DNA of 64,000 nucleotides, from assembly GCA_013396915.1 (NCBI GenBank), contig VWZL01003478.1, forward strand, positions 124,001-188,000. Direction: 5' to 3'. Shown piece by piece: positions 53,311-64,000 of the stretch. This stretch comes from Stercorarius parasiticus (Eukaryota > Chordata > Aves > Charadriiformes > Stercorariidae). The notes beneath the pieces were generated by a model. The model did not search any database. It worked only from the letters and a program-made list of their open reading frames with translations, and was not told the origin of the DNA. Within the stretch, counting starts at the first letter, position 1. The number at the start of each line of letters is the position of its first letter. The position numbers were made by a program, and so were the translations under genes.

Positions 53311-55952
53311 AAGGGAAGTGCTAAATGTATGTGTAAATGAAACAGAGAAGTGAGAGCAGGAACTGCTTTTTTACCAGAGCAAATGACAGACTGTGAAATC
53401 CAAACCAGGAAATTAAAAATGTGGGGACAGGGGAACCCAGATTTTTTCCATTATAAACAATGAGCTTGTCACACTTGTTGATTCATCATAGCGACATATT
53501 TTGCAAAATTCAAGGCAGAGTCTCCAGGGATTTACAGAACAAATTAGAGTCTAGGAAAGGGTGTTGGCTCTTACAGTGTAGACCAAAGCCAACTTCTTGC
53601 ATTGCAGGTAAGGAAGAAACTTTCCTCCCTACGAGTCGACTCTGAATTTTTGGTACATTTCCATGAAATATCTGGAAACTGCCACTGCCAGGCACAGAAT
53701 TGGGTGGACTAGCAGTCCGAACCAGCCTGCCAGCTCCTGGTACAACTGCTTGAAATCATGATGGAGTTTTCTTTCCGTTCCTCCTCCACTCGGTAGCTGG
53801 CAAAATATTTCTATATTGGAGTCACTTATTTTAGAGTTCTTATATGAAGACATAAATAAATCTGCTGGTTTGCATTCAGAGCTCCAGTTTTGTTCTACAA
53901 ATAATTTTACATTGTTTCATCACTCTGAAACAGACTGTAGATTTTCATCCTTTGTCATTAGAGTTGGAACAGACATCTGTGAAGAGGAACAGAAGGCATA
54001 AATTTTAGACTCTGTGGATCCTGGAGGGCAGGATAGAGAAAAGCTGAAGCTATAAATGAAATTGTAGCATAAAGTAAGATCCATTTTACAGAAAGTTCCG
54101 AGACTTTTAAATTTCACCTTGTCTCAAACACAGGTGAAGAACAAGTTTATCAAAAATATTATGAAAGAGAGGAATTTATGTTATTTTTTTGACCTCCTGG
54201 AAACATTTATTTTGATAAGACTGAAAGGTTGTCAACATTGCCACTTTAACACTTTTGTCTGTTCATAGTTTAAAAGGTAATGTAAAAAGCAGATGTTTCT
54301 GGTTCACAGAAACAAAATATTGAGATAATCTCCTGTCAGATTATCATGAAATGGATACATTCCCATAAACATTTTACATTTAATTAAGTCAATGATTTCC
54401 AAAGGAATACTACTTCTCAGGGAAATCATCAACCACATGCGATCATTTTCTAGTGTCCTGTAATCCCACAAATGTCAAAATGGTAGCATATACTTCTTAA
54501 CAAAGAAAGAAAAATAATCTATGGTCAGACAGATACAAAGCCATTTCTACAGTGAAACAAAACAACTGCATAATACCACATATGAACACTGTATAATTGT
54601 TTAAGAGCAATTTATCTCCTTGTATCTGCGAGGAGAATTAAACAGATGTATTTTCTGTCCTAGCAGTTGCTCCATACAAATGGGTCTTATGAGTATTGTA
54701 CTTCCCTTAGGTAGTTTGTTATATCTCTTCATTTCACATCTTCCAGATTTCTGTTGAGACATGCTAGGAGCGTTTTCCATTCTCAGCTATTGATATAGCA
54801 TGTTAAACATCCAAGGCAACAGGGAATTTATTAAGCTAGTTCCCTAACCTATATGGCATTGCTAATCTTGTCGCAGGCAAATTGTGTTTCTCTTCCTTCA
54901 TCCTGCTTTGCTGCTGTGCCGCTGGGACTGGGTCTGGCGTACTGAGCACTGTATACTTCCCACACCGGGCGGTCCTGCCACTGTGCCTTTGTCCTTGGCG
55001 CGAACAGGACGGGCACCTCACAGAAAGGGACCCAGGAGAGGTCGATGCTGGACCCAGGAGGGTAGCCCAGCCCTCTGCCTGTTGCTACCAGTCCCTCCAG
55101 GCAGGGACCACCGTGCTTCTGAGCTGATCTGTTCCCTCTCCTTTAAGCAATAACGTAGCTGTGATTGATCCCACCTTGCAATGTGGAGGATGGCGTAATG
55201 CCTTCTCACTAAGCTGGCTTCCAGGTCCCGGAACACATAGTCGGCACTCCTGAGTTTGTGCTGCCATAGCACTGTGGTCTCCATCAGCACTGCTCTGCCA
55301 GGGCAGGACCGCTCCGCAGCCACTCGAGCATCACAAGGCTTCCTGCCTCCAGAGGGGGTCTTCATTTGGCTTGTGTTCAGTCATGACTTCTGCTTCCTGC
55401 TCTGTCCTGTCACAAAAGCAGATTTTATACATACAACAGCTCTCCTGCCATGCTTAGTGTTAAGTGTGAGGCAAAGCAGTATGAGATTTTGTGGTGTCCC
55501 AAACATGGACAGTGGAGATGCTGCTTTTCAAGACTGCCAGGCAGATGTGTCCAACAGTCTGCATGCCAACAGGCAAACCAGGAATCAGGTTCCACGAGGG
55601 ACACTGGGTGTTTACCATGGTGGGATGATGCCTACCTTCCCTAGAGGCTCCTGTGACCCAAATCCTACTAGGCCACCTTTCCTAAGAGTACAACTGCCTG
55701 CCTCCGCCTTCCATGTATTTATTTATTTCTGTACAGTGATCTTCTGTCTAAACACTTCACCCTCCACCAACTGCTCATTTTAAGTTGAGAAGAGCAAAAT
55801 TCTAGACCACTTCTTGTATGGAAATCAGGCTTTTCTTGCTACAATCCCTTCTGAGGACATGTGGAAAGAGTCAGCAGCAGCCTGACCCCATATCTGCTTC
55901 ACAGTGTAAATGTAATCATAATGTCAAAAAGTACATGGTTTTTGCATACACC

Positions 55953-55968
55953 TTTTTTTTTTTTTTTN
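55953..55968. repeat. Poly(T) run, T15, ending in an ambiguous N
   Basis: Fifteen thymines followed by N at 55968 and then AGACTAGG. The N most likely reflects uncertain homopolymer length or a closed gap. Confidence 0.9.
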
Positions 55969-58082
55969 AGACTAGGTCCTGACTGAATTGTCCAAAATAC
56001 AAATAGTTAACTAAAATATCAAGGGCTTCCATAACCCAGTTTCCATGAAATAATGTCAGGATCCCACCCCAGAGAGTGGGCAACTCTCTGCAACCGTCAG
56101 GAAGTGTCCCTGGGAAGGCTCTGGTTAACGACAGAAAGGTATTTTTAAGTCCCTCACGTCCTCAGCTAAAACTGGAAGGCGGCTGTACATTTCGTCTATT
56201 TTCGGATGTGGGACACACAGGTCACCTGCCGGTCAGTGTGGCGTGGGAACAGGCTGCAGTGATGCGCAGAGCATCCAGGCTCACCGAGAACGAGCTGCTC
56301 CAGCCCCGGGGGAGAGGGGAGTGCCCTGCTGCCATACCCCGCTGGCCCGTCTGCCGGCAGAGACGACACCACCACCTGGCCCCAGGTCAGGAGAGCATCT
56401 CAGCACAGGTTTCTGCCAGGCTTAAACGTGTTTTAAATGTGCTCCTTAATCAAACCTGGTTTTGACGAACCAAGACCAGCATGAGGATTCCGCAAATAAA
56501 ATCAGCCAAAGCAAGATGCCTCCCAAAAGCTACTCGGAATGACACTGGACTGTTTCCTTTCTTAAAAATACTGTGACTACATTCAAGGTAAAAGTCTGCT
56601 GGAAATCAAGGATCAGAATATCAACAAACATTACACTGAAGTGTGCTCAGCAGATATCAGAGCTCATTTTGGCAGACCTCCAGAAATTCATTAGATTGAA
56701 CATATCCCTTTAAAATTCTCATTAATAAACATTTCCTTCCATCCTTTGGGGAGCCCTTGCAACCCCCTGCGCAGCAGCCCTGCAGAGGGCTATAGTTTCA
56801 CATCTCCACTATAGTTTTCTTCTTACCGTCCGGGGTTTTAACATGAGCTTTCTGCCTGTTGCGCACCATTTCCAGTGTTCTGCTCTCACTGCAGCCCAGG
56901 GGTTAACTCCTAGATGACTGTAACCACCAGTGGGTTAAAACACAGATTGCCAGCTCCACATCTGGAACAGCTTCTTCCCTATTATAACATTTACAGCTGG
57001 AAAGTTCAATGTTGTATTTTGGACTGTGTGATTTGTTTTGATGACAGCTATTAATAGCCTTCTCCTGGCCGTAGGATACCAACACAGGATCTGTGTAGCT
57101 GTTCTTAAACCAAGGAGATGTAGGCAAGAACTGGAAGCGCAACACATGCAGAAATTGCCATTTGCATAGTATTTTCCAAGTGAAAGGCAGCATGTGAGAA
57201 GTGACCACAAGTGTGGGTGTCTTGATGCCTCGGTCAGTGGAAACATTGCTTGCTTCAGGGTTTGTAACTTGCAGAAATCACAAGGATGACCCACTATCTG
57301 GATAGTAAAGAAGGCTCTACTGGCCTGCTCACATGCATTCACCTGCAGAGCAGGTTGAGGGCAGTGGCTGCAGTCCTCTTTTTTCTTTTGGTGGTAGAAA
57401 ATGTCAGCTGGCACCTCACTAAGAATAGAGAAGATGCCATCTGTTGATCAAGTAATTTCTATTTTCATATTTCCAGAGTACCCACAAAGTGATGCTTCAG
57501 GGCAGGAAGTTCAGTGAATGTAAGCGATGGGAAATGAAACCATGGGCTTTCTCTCTTTGCCATGTTTTAAAGGATAAAGTCTTGTTCTTTGCCAGGCACA
57601 AGCTGATGGATGAATGGACTGCAGGATAAAGTTTTAGATGGATTGATGTCAGAAGTAATTAGTTCAATAGTGAAAGTATATGGTACTAAAGGCCATGTTT
57701 TATGCCTTCTTTTTTTCTGGTGTGATAACAAGGTTGCTTGCATTTATTTATCTTACAGTGAATACTAGCTAGAAGAATATTAAGAAGGCAGCTCTATCTA
57801 GAATAAAAATAAATTTGCATAAAATTACAGCCAGCAACGCCAAAGAGGTCTGCTTTCCTAAAATCTGCCACCAAGTTTTGATGCCCATGTGTGTCCATGC
57901 ACTGGGGGACGTATACTACAGTCTCACAGGCAGTTATAGTCAGGAAGGTGGGTGTTCAGACTCCTAAAGAAACAGAGTACTTTTTTCTGCTTAAGGAACT
58001 GACAGATCACCTGAAAGATTTTATGCAACAAAACCTTATGGGGAAAAAAAAAAGAAAAGAACTTTGAGAACAAATCTGGATT

Positions 58083-58100
58083 TTATTTGCATGCAAATAA
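58083..58100. promoter_or_regulatory. 18-bp perfect palindrome of two overlapping POU octamers
   Basis: TTATTTGCATGCAAATAA is identical to its reverse complement. It contains the octamer ATGCAAAT on each strand, the two copies overlapping by the central AT. Octamers are bound by POU-domain factors (OCT family), and paired arrangements can recruit dimers. Occupancy and any role for PALM2 or a neighbour are inference. Confidence 0.5.
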
Positions 58101-61100
58101 TACTACTGTTATATCATAGTTTCCAGTCTTTAATCTAGAAACAAAACGTATCCATCCTCCACTGAAACAATCCAAAGACTGTTTTTTTTATAGCAGTGTT
58201 ACAGAAGATGTTTTCTATGGAATAAAAGGAAGTTCCTTTCATGTAACAAATTCTACCATAATTATAAGGATGTAACAGTAATTCCTTAAATGAGGAAAAG
58301 CTCCATAAGAAACTTTTTGTCTCATGCCTTCACAGTTGCTTCACGTTTTTGAAATATCAGCCTGATGGTCTTTCAGAGAGTGACATAGCCTTTTCTTATG
58401 AGTTGGCACATCTGTATAACATCCTTCCTAGATTGAGGACACTGTAAGGAGCAGGAAATGAGAATTTTGATTCAAGCCAAGCAATTGTTTTCCATAAATA
58501 TGAAGAAAAGTGCCATGTGAGGTATACTAAAATCATCTGGTGTATTCAACGGAAAGAAAAGTATGGAGTTTTTTTCTAATGCAGAAATGTTATATTTTAA
58601 CACTTTACTTTGCTGTTTCAATATACCTGTTTTTGCTACAGAATTATGGTGATTTCAGAAATAAAAGTGCACGGAAGCATTACTTAAACCATACATAATC
58701 TATAAAAAGAAAAAAGAACTGTAGTTAAAAGCTCTATTTTTTCTTTCTCCTTAAAAGCTTTCTATTTTTATGCAACACCTACCAGTTTCCACCTCCTCTA
58801 CCCACTGTCACTATCCTGCATCTATTTCCTGATTTTCTAGTTTAGCAACGTAGACCCAGCAACCCGACCTTGATCCCAAACCAGCATTTCAGTGTGGGCT
58901 GGTCTTTTGCACATAGGCTGTGAAATAATATTTGCTGTCACATTCAATAACATTAAACTCACATGTGTTGTTGTATTATTACAGCATTTGGGAATTTTTT
59001 TAAACAAATTTAAATTTGAGGCCTAGAAAATTATTTCTGTCTTTAAATTAGCTGTGGAGAAATTATCCCTTGAAAAAAGACTCTTCTGAAGATTCTCCCC
59101 AATGCTTAAGGCACTGAGCTGGGAAATAGATAGATCTCCATCTCCCATCTACAATGTGATGAAGTTGCACTCAAAAACTTCTTATGACAAAAAATAAGCA
59201 TGCTTTTTTTACAAAGCTAAGAATTTTTTGTTAAGGTAATTGAAATCCTACCAATCTAATAACAGAATTTTTTTTAGTCTCAAAGTATTATAGGAAGGGA
59301 AAAAGGAACAGTATTACATAAAAAGTCTCCAGAATAACAGTTACAACCCTTAAGCCTTCCTAGTACCTGCCCCTTTCTCTGTTCGTACAGTCACGCTTCC
59401 ACAACCCCTTTGAATCAGTCCTGGAAAGAGATAAAAGATATGGCAAGTCATCAGCACCTCCAGCTCCTCATCAAGGCAAATATGACATTGATGGTGAGGG
59501 TTTCTTCCCTTTGCCAGGATGAATGTGATGTAGACGTTGATGGTTTCCTTCTTTTCAGCCTTAAGACTACTAGAGGCAATTTGTATATATTTTCTAACAC
59601 CCTTTATACCTTGCCTTTCTTTGTGGGTCTGCAATTCCATGTCAGATATGAATTTGCTTTGTATGGAATGCATTGTAGATACTTATTCTTTGTTCTTTTT
59701 GTTGTTCTTAAGGTGGTTTTGTCTAGCTCTAGGTTTGCGTATCTTTACCTGACCATCGTGAATTTGCTCATAGTCATGGGGTGCCCCATCTCTTGTCATC
59801 CCACCCCATCCTTCTCTTCGCAGCACCCTGCGCCCCTCTTTCTAGGCTTCAGCTGTGGCATCAAGCCCATCTTCCTCTGCACCAAATCACTACAGTGGGG
59901 TCATAAATATTTCTTTCTACAGAAAAAACTGCTTGACACTGCTGACTGAAAAATGTAGCTACACCATATGATTATACAAACATGCAGAAGTAAGATAAAT
60001 GGGGCAAGCATAGACAGAGCCTGACAAGTCCTAAGGGCCTTGCAAAGCTGTCACAAAGCTTGGGACCTGTTACTAGCAATGACAATACTGTATTTACTGG
60101 GCTGCAGGGCTACAAAGCTAATTATATTTTATTTCTGCTGTCCACAGCCTGTGTAAACACACACAGATGCATACGGAAATAACAAATGCTTCCAGATGTG
60201 CACACACATATTCACTGGGACTAATAATGACATGCTGAAAGCTAATTTGGTATCCTAACATTTGCCAGTCAAGACTTCAATGACAAGTCAGGAGAATGTG
60301 AAACAGTTTGTCATTATTATAATTACCAAGCTCCAGGTTTACAGCTGTTCCAGAGACAAGCTGGTGGACATGAAGAGTTCACCCTTTAGGCAGGTCCCAG
60401 CAGGTCAAGTAAGTGTCCAAGAAATGAGGTAGTGAATGCATTCGTTCTGCTGAAGGTAGATAAACTAGTAGACGTTGTGCTCATCTGGCTCCTAGCATTC
60501 AATGAGATTAAACTGTTGTTGGCTAGATGAGGATCTTCCAACATTTCCCTTCCGGTTTTCTGAGGTACCTCTAATGCAACAGAAAAAACTTGCTTAAAAC
60601 ACTTACATCTATGCTGAAAGTAGAAAGTGTCACTGGGAAGTCACAAGTCACATGCTAGCACCTGAAATGCCCAAACCCTCTCCTGTGCTCACATCCTCTG
60701 GCATTGTACTGCTGCTGAGCATGCATAGTTTGTACCAGAAGCTACCAAAATCCCCAGATGTTAATTGTTGCTCTCATAATCTGTCAGCCTCACAGGAGGC
60801 ATAGCAGAGTGAATGGCCAGCACCGGTGGTCGCGTGTTCATCCCCAGGCAACCACTCTGGTCTGCTCAGAGGTGAAGCATGGTGACAGGACTTTGTGGGT
60901 ATAATGCTTTGCGTTGCTGCAGTTTTTCTTCCAGGACTATCAGTCCAGCAACACGCAAAATACAAGCATCAGTTCTCTGAGATGTTGAAATCATTAACAC
61001 ATCGCTTTCCCATTCCCTTGCCCCTCACCACATCTTTGTCACAGAAACTGCCACACAATGTCAAGAAGCCAATGACTCGTTGCTCCTCACAAGCTTTTAC

Positions 61101-64000
61101 CACCGCCTCAATTGCTGCGGTGTCCCCTGGCTGAGCAGTTCCCCTTGTCATCACCAGCTCTGCAGCTGAGGACACAATTCAGTGGAAACTCACACGCCGC
61201 CTTTCCGCTGCCAGTGTAGCTGTATTTCTGCCTTTCCAAGAAACCCAGGGCACCGAGCGCCCTGGCATCCACGGTCCCCTTTCTGCTGTCGTCCTCTTCC
61301 CTCCCGCAGTAGTTTTCCTCCTTTCACCTTGCAGTGGAGAATATTGTCAAAGTGCGTGAGTGCACCTTGTTGGCAGCTAGTGTGTGAAGCCTGGTCTTGG
61401 GGATCAGCAGGACAAAGGGTGCAATGGAGAAAGTGGAGCTGTTATAATGCCCGAGCTCACTAGATGGCCCCGTACGCTGCAGAGAAACTCCTCTTCTGGC
61501 AATCCCACCGCGGAGAACCTGCTTATGCATGCGGTAGTAGGGATTTTTGTTATTACTATTTTCCTGGCTTTTTAATATCTGGAGCAGGACCCTTCTCCTT
61601 GATTCTCCACCGCTGTGGTAAATCTGTTTCTGTTCCCTGGGCAGCGGTGGTGTGTCTGCGGAACAATCCTTTCTGATTACCAAAGCAAGCCACACAGTAC
61701 GCAGCAAGAATGGGAAGCAGAAAGGGAAGCTAGTATGTGACCTTCGCGATAATACTCTCTTTGTACAAACTGGTGCAGGAGCACAAGTGAAGGTTAGCGC
61801 TTGGGGCCATTCTGCAGTGCTCCATAGGTCCATTGAGGTATATTTAGCATGCACATCTGAAGTTCTGTTGTATTATTTTTATTAGGGGACAAAACTCTGC
61901 TGAAGAAGCATTTCCTACACTGTGATATGTGACTCCACACAATCTGTTATGGGAAGAGCCAAGGCTCAGCAAAGGAGAAATCCATGCGGGAGGGCTAAGG
62001 GGAAATGAGAAAACAGAAAATAGCTATCGGTTGTGCAAGATGTACTGGACATTTAGCACTCTCTATTAAAAAGCTGCATCTATCTGCAATGTTTTCTTGG
62101 TCACCATGGCCACAGTCTTTGAGCACACTCGTGTCAGGCAGGTATTTACTGCAATACTGATTTCAGGGATAGGAGTTTGAAACAGAGAGGAAGGGCTCAA
62201 AGTCACAGCCAAGTTACAAGAGTGCATCACCTTACCATGTTACAGATGAACCATGGTAATGAGCCACAGTCCACCACCAGCCCTCCGCAAATATGAGTAA
62301 AACACAACTTCAGCCACCTCCCCAGAGGATTAAGAGACCACAGACAGGGTACACTGAGTCATTTGCTGGCTCTTGGCTGACAGGTGAGCTGGACATGCTA
62401 CAGCAGCTAAACTTGTGTTTCTGGGTGAAAATAATCCATCTGCAATTACCTACATCATGTGCATGAATGTGATAAAGTGAACATGGCTCTCCCCAGCTCT
62501 TGCTGGTGTGCTGTTGGACAAAACCACTCTCCTCCTTTGTTCTGTGTCTTTTTTTACTGAGCATTGGACCTCTTCACATTTGCAATTGTACCGACCTGTT
62601 CAAAAGCAGCAGCACCCCTCTGCTTCCTTTCCCAGCTGACTATAACATCAGGACAGCAGTGGCGAGGCAGTTTGCCTGGTACTTTTGGAAATTATTTCTA
62701 CTTTCTGACTCAATGGCACCAACCTGAGCCAGCCATAGACAGAAATAATACTGTGAAAACGTGATGGTGAGAGCTGTGCCACATGGCCAGGCAGGAGCCA
62801 TCCTCTGTGACACCAGCATGCCCACCAAGCTCTGTGTGGGACAGCAACAACCTCCTAGGCTGAGCCTTCACATCAGCGGTTGTTGCATGGCCACCCTTTC
62901 CAATGCAAGTAGATATTCCTGTCATCTTTAGGTTCAAACTTCAAGCCCTCCAAAAGTAGCCTCAATCAGGCAACTTACATTTCCCCATCTGAACTGTGGT
63001 TCGTGTCCTTCTACAAATCTACCCAAGCAGACTTTTTGGAGCTCAGCACAAGGTTGTTCCCAGGGTTCTCTTGTTTCACAGAAACTGAGGTGTTCAAGGA
63101 CTTCTTGGACTTGAGACTTTGGTACTTCCCAAAGATGACTTGCCAGTGAAGAGGGTAGGAACAAGGAAATGCAGGAAGACTTTCTGCAAAAGGACTTTCT
63201 GACCTTGATGCCACAAGTCCCAAATACATAGCAGAAGTCATGCAGTTGGGCAAGGAGCAGAGACCAGAGCAGCCCTATAGCCAGAAGGCCACAAGAGCTC
63301 TGTTTGGGTTTGGATTGATGGAGAGAAGGCAGGGAGACTTACAGGCATAGCTGGTTTGGGCACAAATCTCCATCTTTAGACCATTCCTACTTACTAGTGT
63401 TAACATAGCATAATGTGGCAAATATCAGCAGTCCTGTACCAACATCGCAAAATGCCTCTTCATGACAGATCACAACAGCTGACATGAATATGAGAAGTCC
63501 AGAAAAAATAAAAAAGTAAAGGAAAGTGGAAAGAAATGGTGCCATGGGTGTTTCACACTGCTAATGATGCAAATTTTGTTAGAGTAGGGCATGACCGGCA
63601 AACCCACAGCTCCTGCAGGGACTGTCACGCTGACAGGAGCTTGCATGCTGGCTGCAGGGTGTACGCCAAGGGGGCTGCCAACAGCGGGGCTGAGAAGCAC
63701 AGGCAGAGCCAAGGAGCTCAGGCACAAATGAGGCCAATTACAAATGAGGGAGAAAGCATTTAGACAGTTGGTGGTGTCCATCTGGTGCATAGTGACTAAC
63801 CTGGCAGCCCTTTGGCCAGTCATCTTGACAGCCTGCACTTCCAACTGCCCTGATCTAGTGGTAGTTGTAATGCAGCCGATGCCGTTCCAGAATATTGTTG
63901 CTGCTCTCATTTTCTATGCCTTATTTCAAATAAGGCCTCTCTGGTTTAATTTCATTTTTAATCTGCCCATTCCAAAGCATTGGGACAACTTTCCTACTTT

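Larger units (their letters stand above)
53311..64000 (+). other. PALM2 intron, last 10.7 kb of the window
   Basis: No exon is recognised. GC-richer patches at about 54890-55350 and 56060-56430 carry open frames of up to 175 codons (55256-55783), but none resembles a known protein and all lack splice or promoter context. A T15 run ending in an N lies at 55953-55968, and an 18-bp POU-octamer palindrome at 58083-58100. The remainder is AT-rich and unremarkable. Confidence 0.7.

Noticed and set aside
55256..55783. 175-codon open frame on the plus strand
   Set aside because: No recognisable domain, and composition typical of translated non-coding GC-richer DNA. Overlapping frames on both strands are similarly open.
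59410..59949. 179-codon open frame with hydrophobic stretches
   Set aside because: The hydrophobic look comes from T-rich DNA (many Phe and Leu codons). No conserved motif or signal peptide arrangement was seen.

Overview
This window is vertebrate, almost certainly avian, nuclear DNA. It has long AT-rich non-coding stretches, no compact gene array, and several CR1 LINE retrotransposons. Three of the CR1 copies end in the ATTCTRTG octamer repeat typical of this clade in birds. I found no bacterial, phage, plasmid or organellar genes and no CRISPR array.

The only host coding sequence I can support is two short exons of a paralemmin-family gene on the + strand, at 15392-15472 (27 codons) and 34262-34392 (43 codons plus two bases). 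Joined in frame they give the N-terminal coiled-coil region of paralemmin-2 (PALM2, part of the PALM2-AKAP2 locus). Both exons have good splice sites and their reading phases agree. The start exon and the next downstream exon are not seen in the window, so nearly all of the 64 kb is intron: about 15.4 kb upstream, a complete 18.8 kb phase-0 intron, and about 29.6 kb of the following phase-2 intron. From general synteny knowledge (human 9q31 corresponds to the avian Z) this may be the Z chromosome, but the sequence itself does not show that.

The introns hold repeats of several ages. Relatively fresh sense-strand CR1 copies lie at 17930-19680, 19710-20112, 30962-32586 and 36255-36507. Decayed CR1/L3-like relics lie at 11330-11565 (-), 23956-24135 (-), 51470-52810 (+) and 52960-53310 (+). 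A degraded MIR-like SINE lies at about 43540-43770. Simple repeats include a (TC)10 tract that forms part of the polypyrimidine tract of the first exon, TG runs, homopolymers and a (AAAT)n block. A single N at 31983 sits exactly where about 400 nt of reverse-transcriptase sequence is missing from the best-preserved CR1.

I do not see a new biological system. The points most worth following up are the microsatellite inside the splice acceptor, the CpG-rich segment just upstream of that exon, the N-marked CR1 junction, and an 18-bp perfect palindrome made of two overlapping POU octamers. Long open frames elsewhere look like chance and are not annotated as genes.
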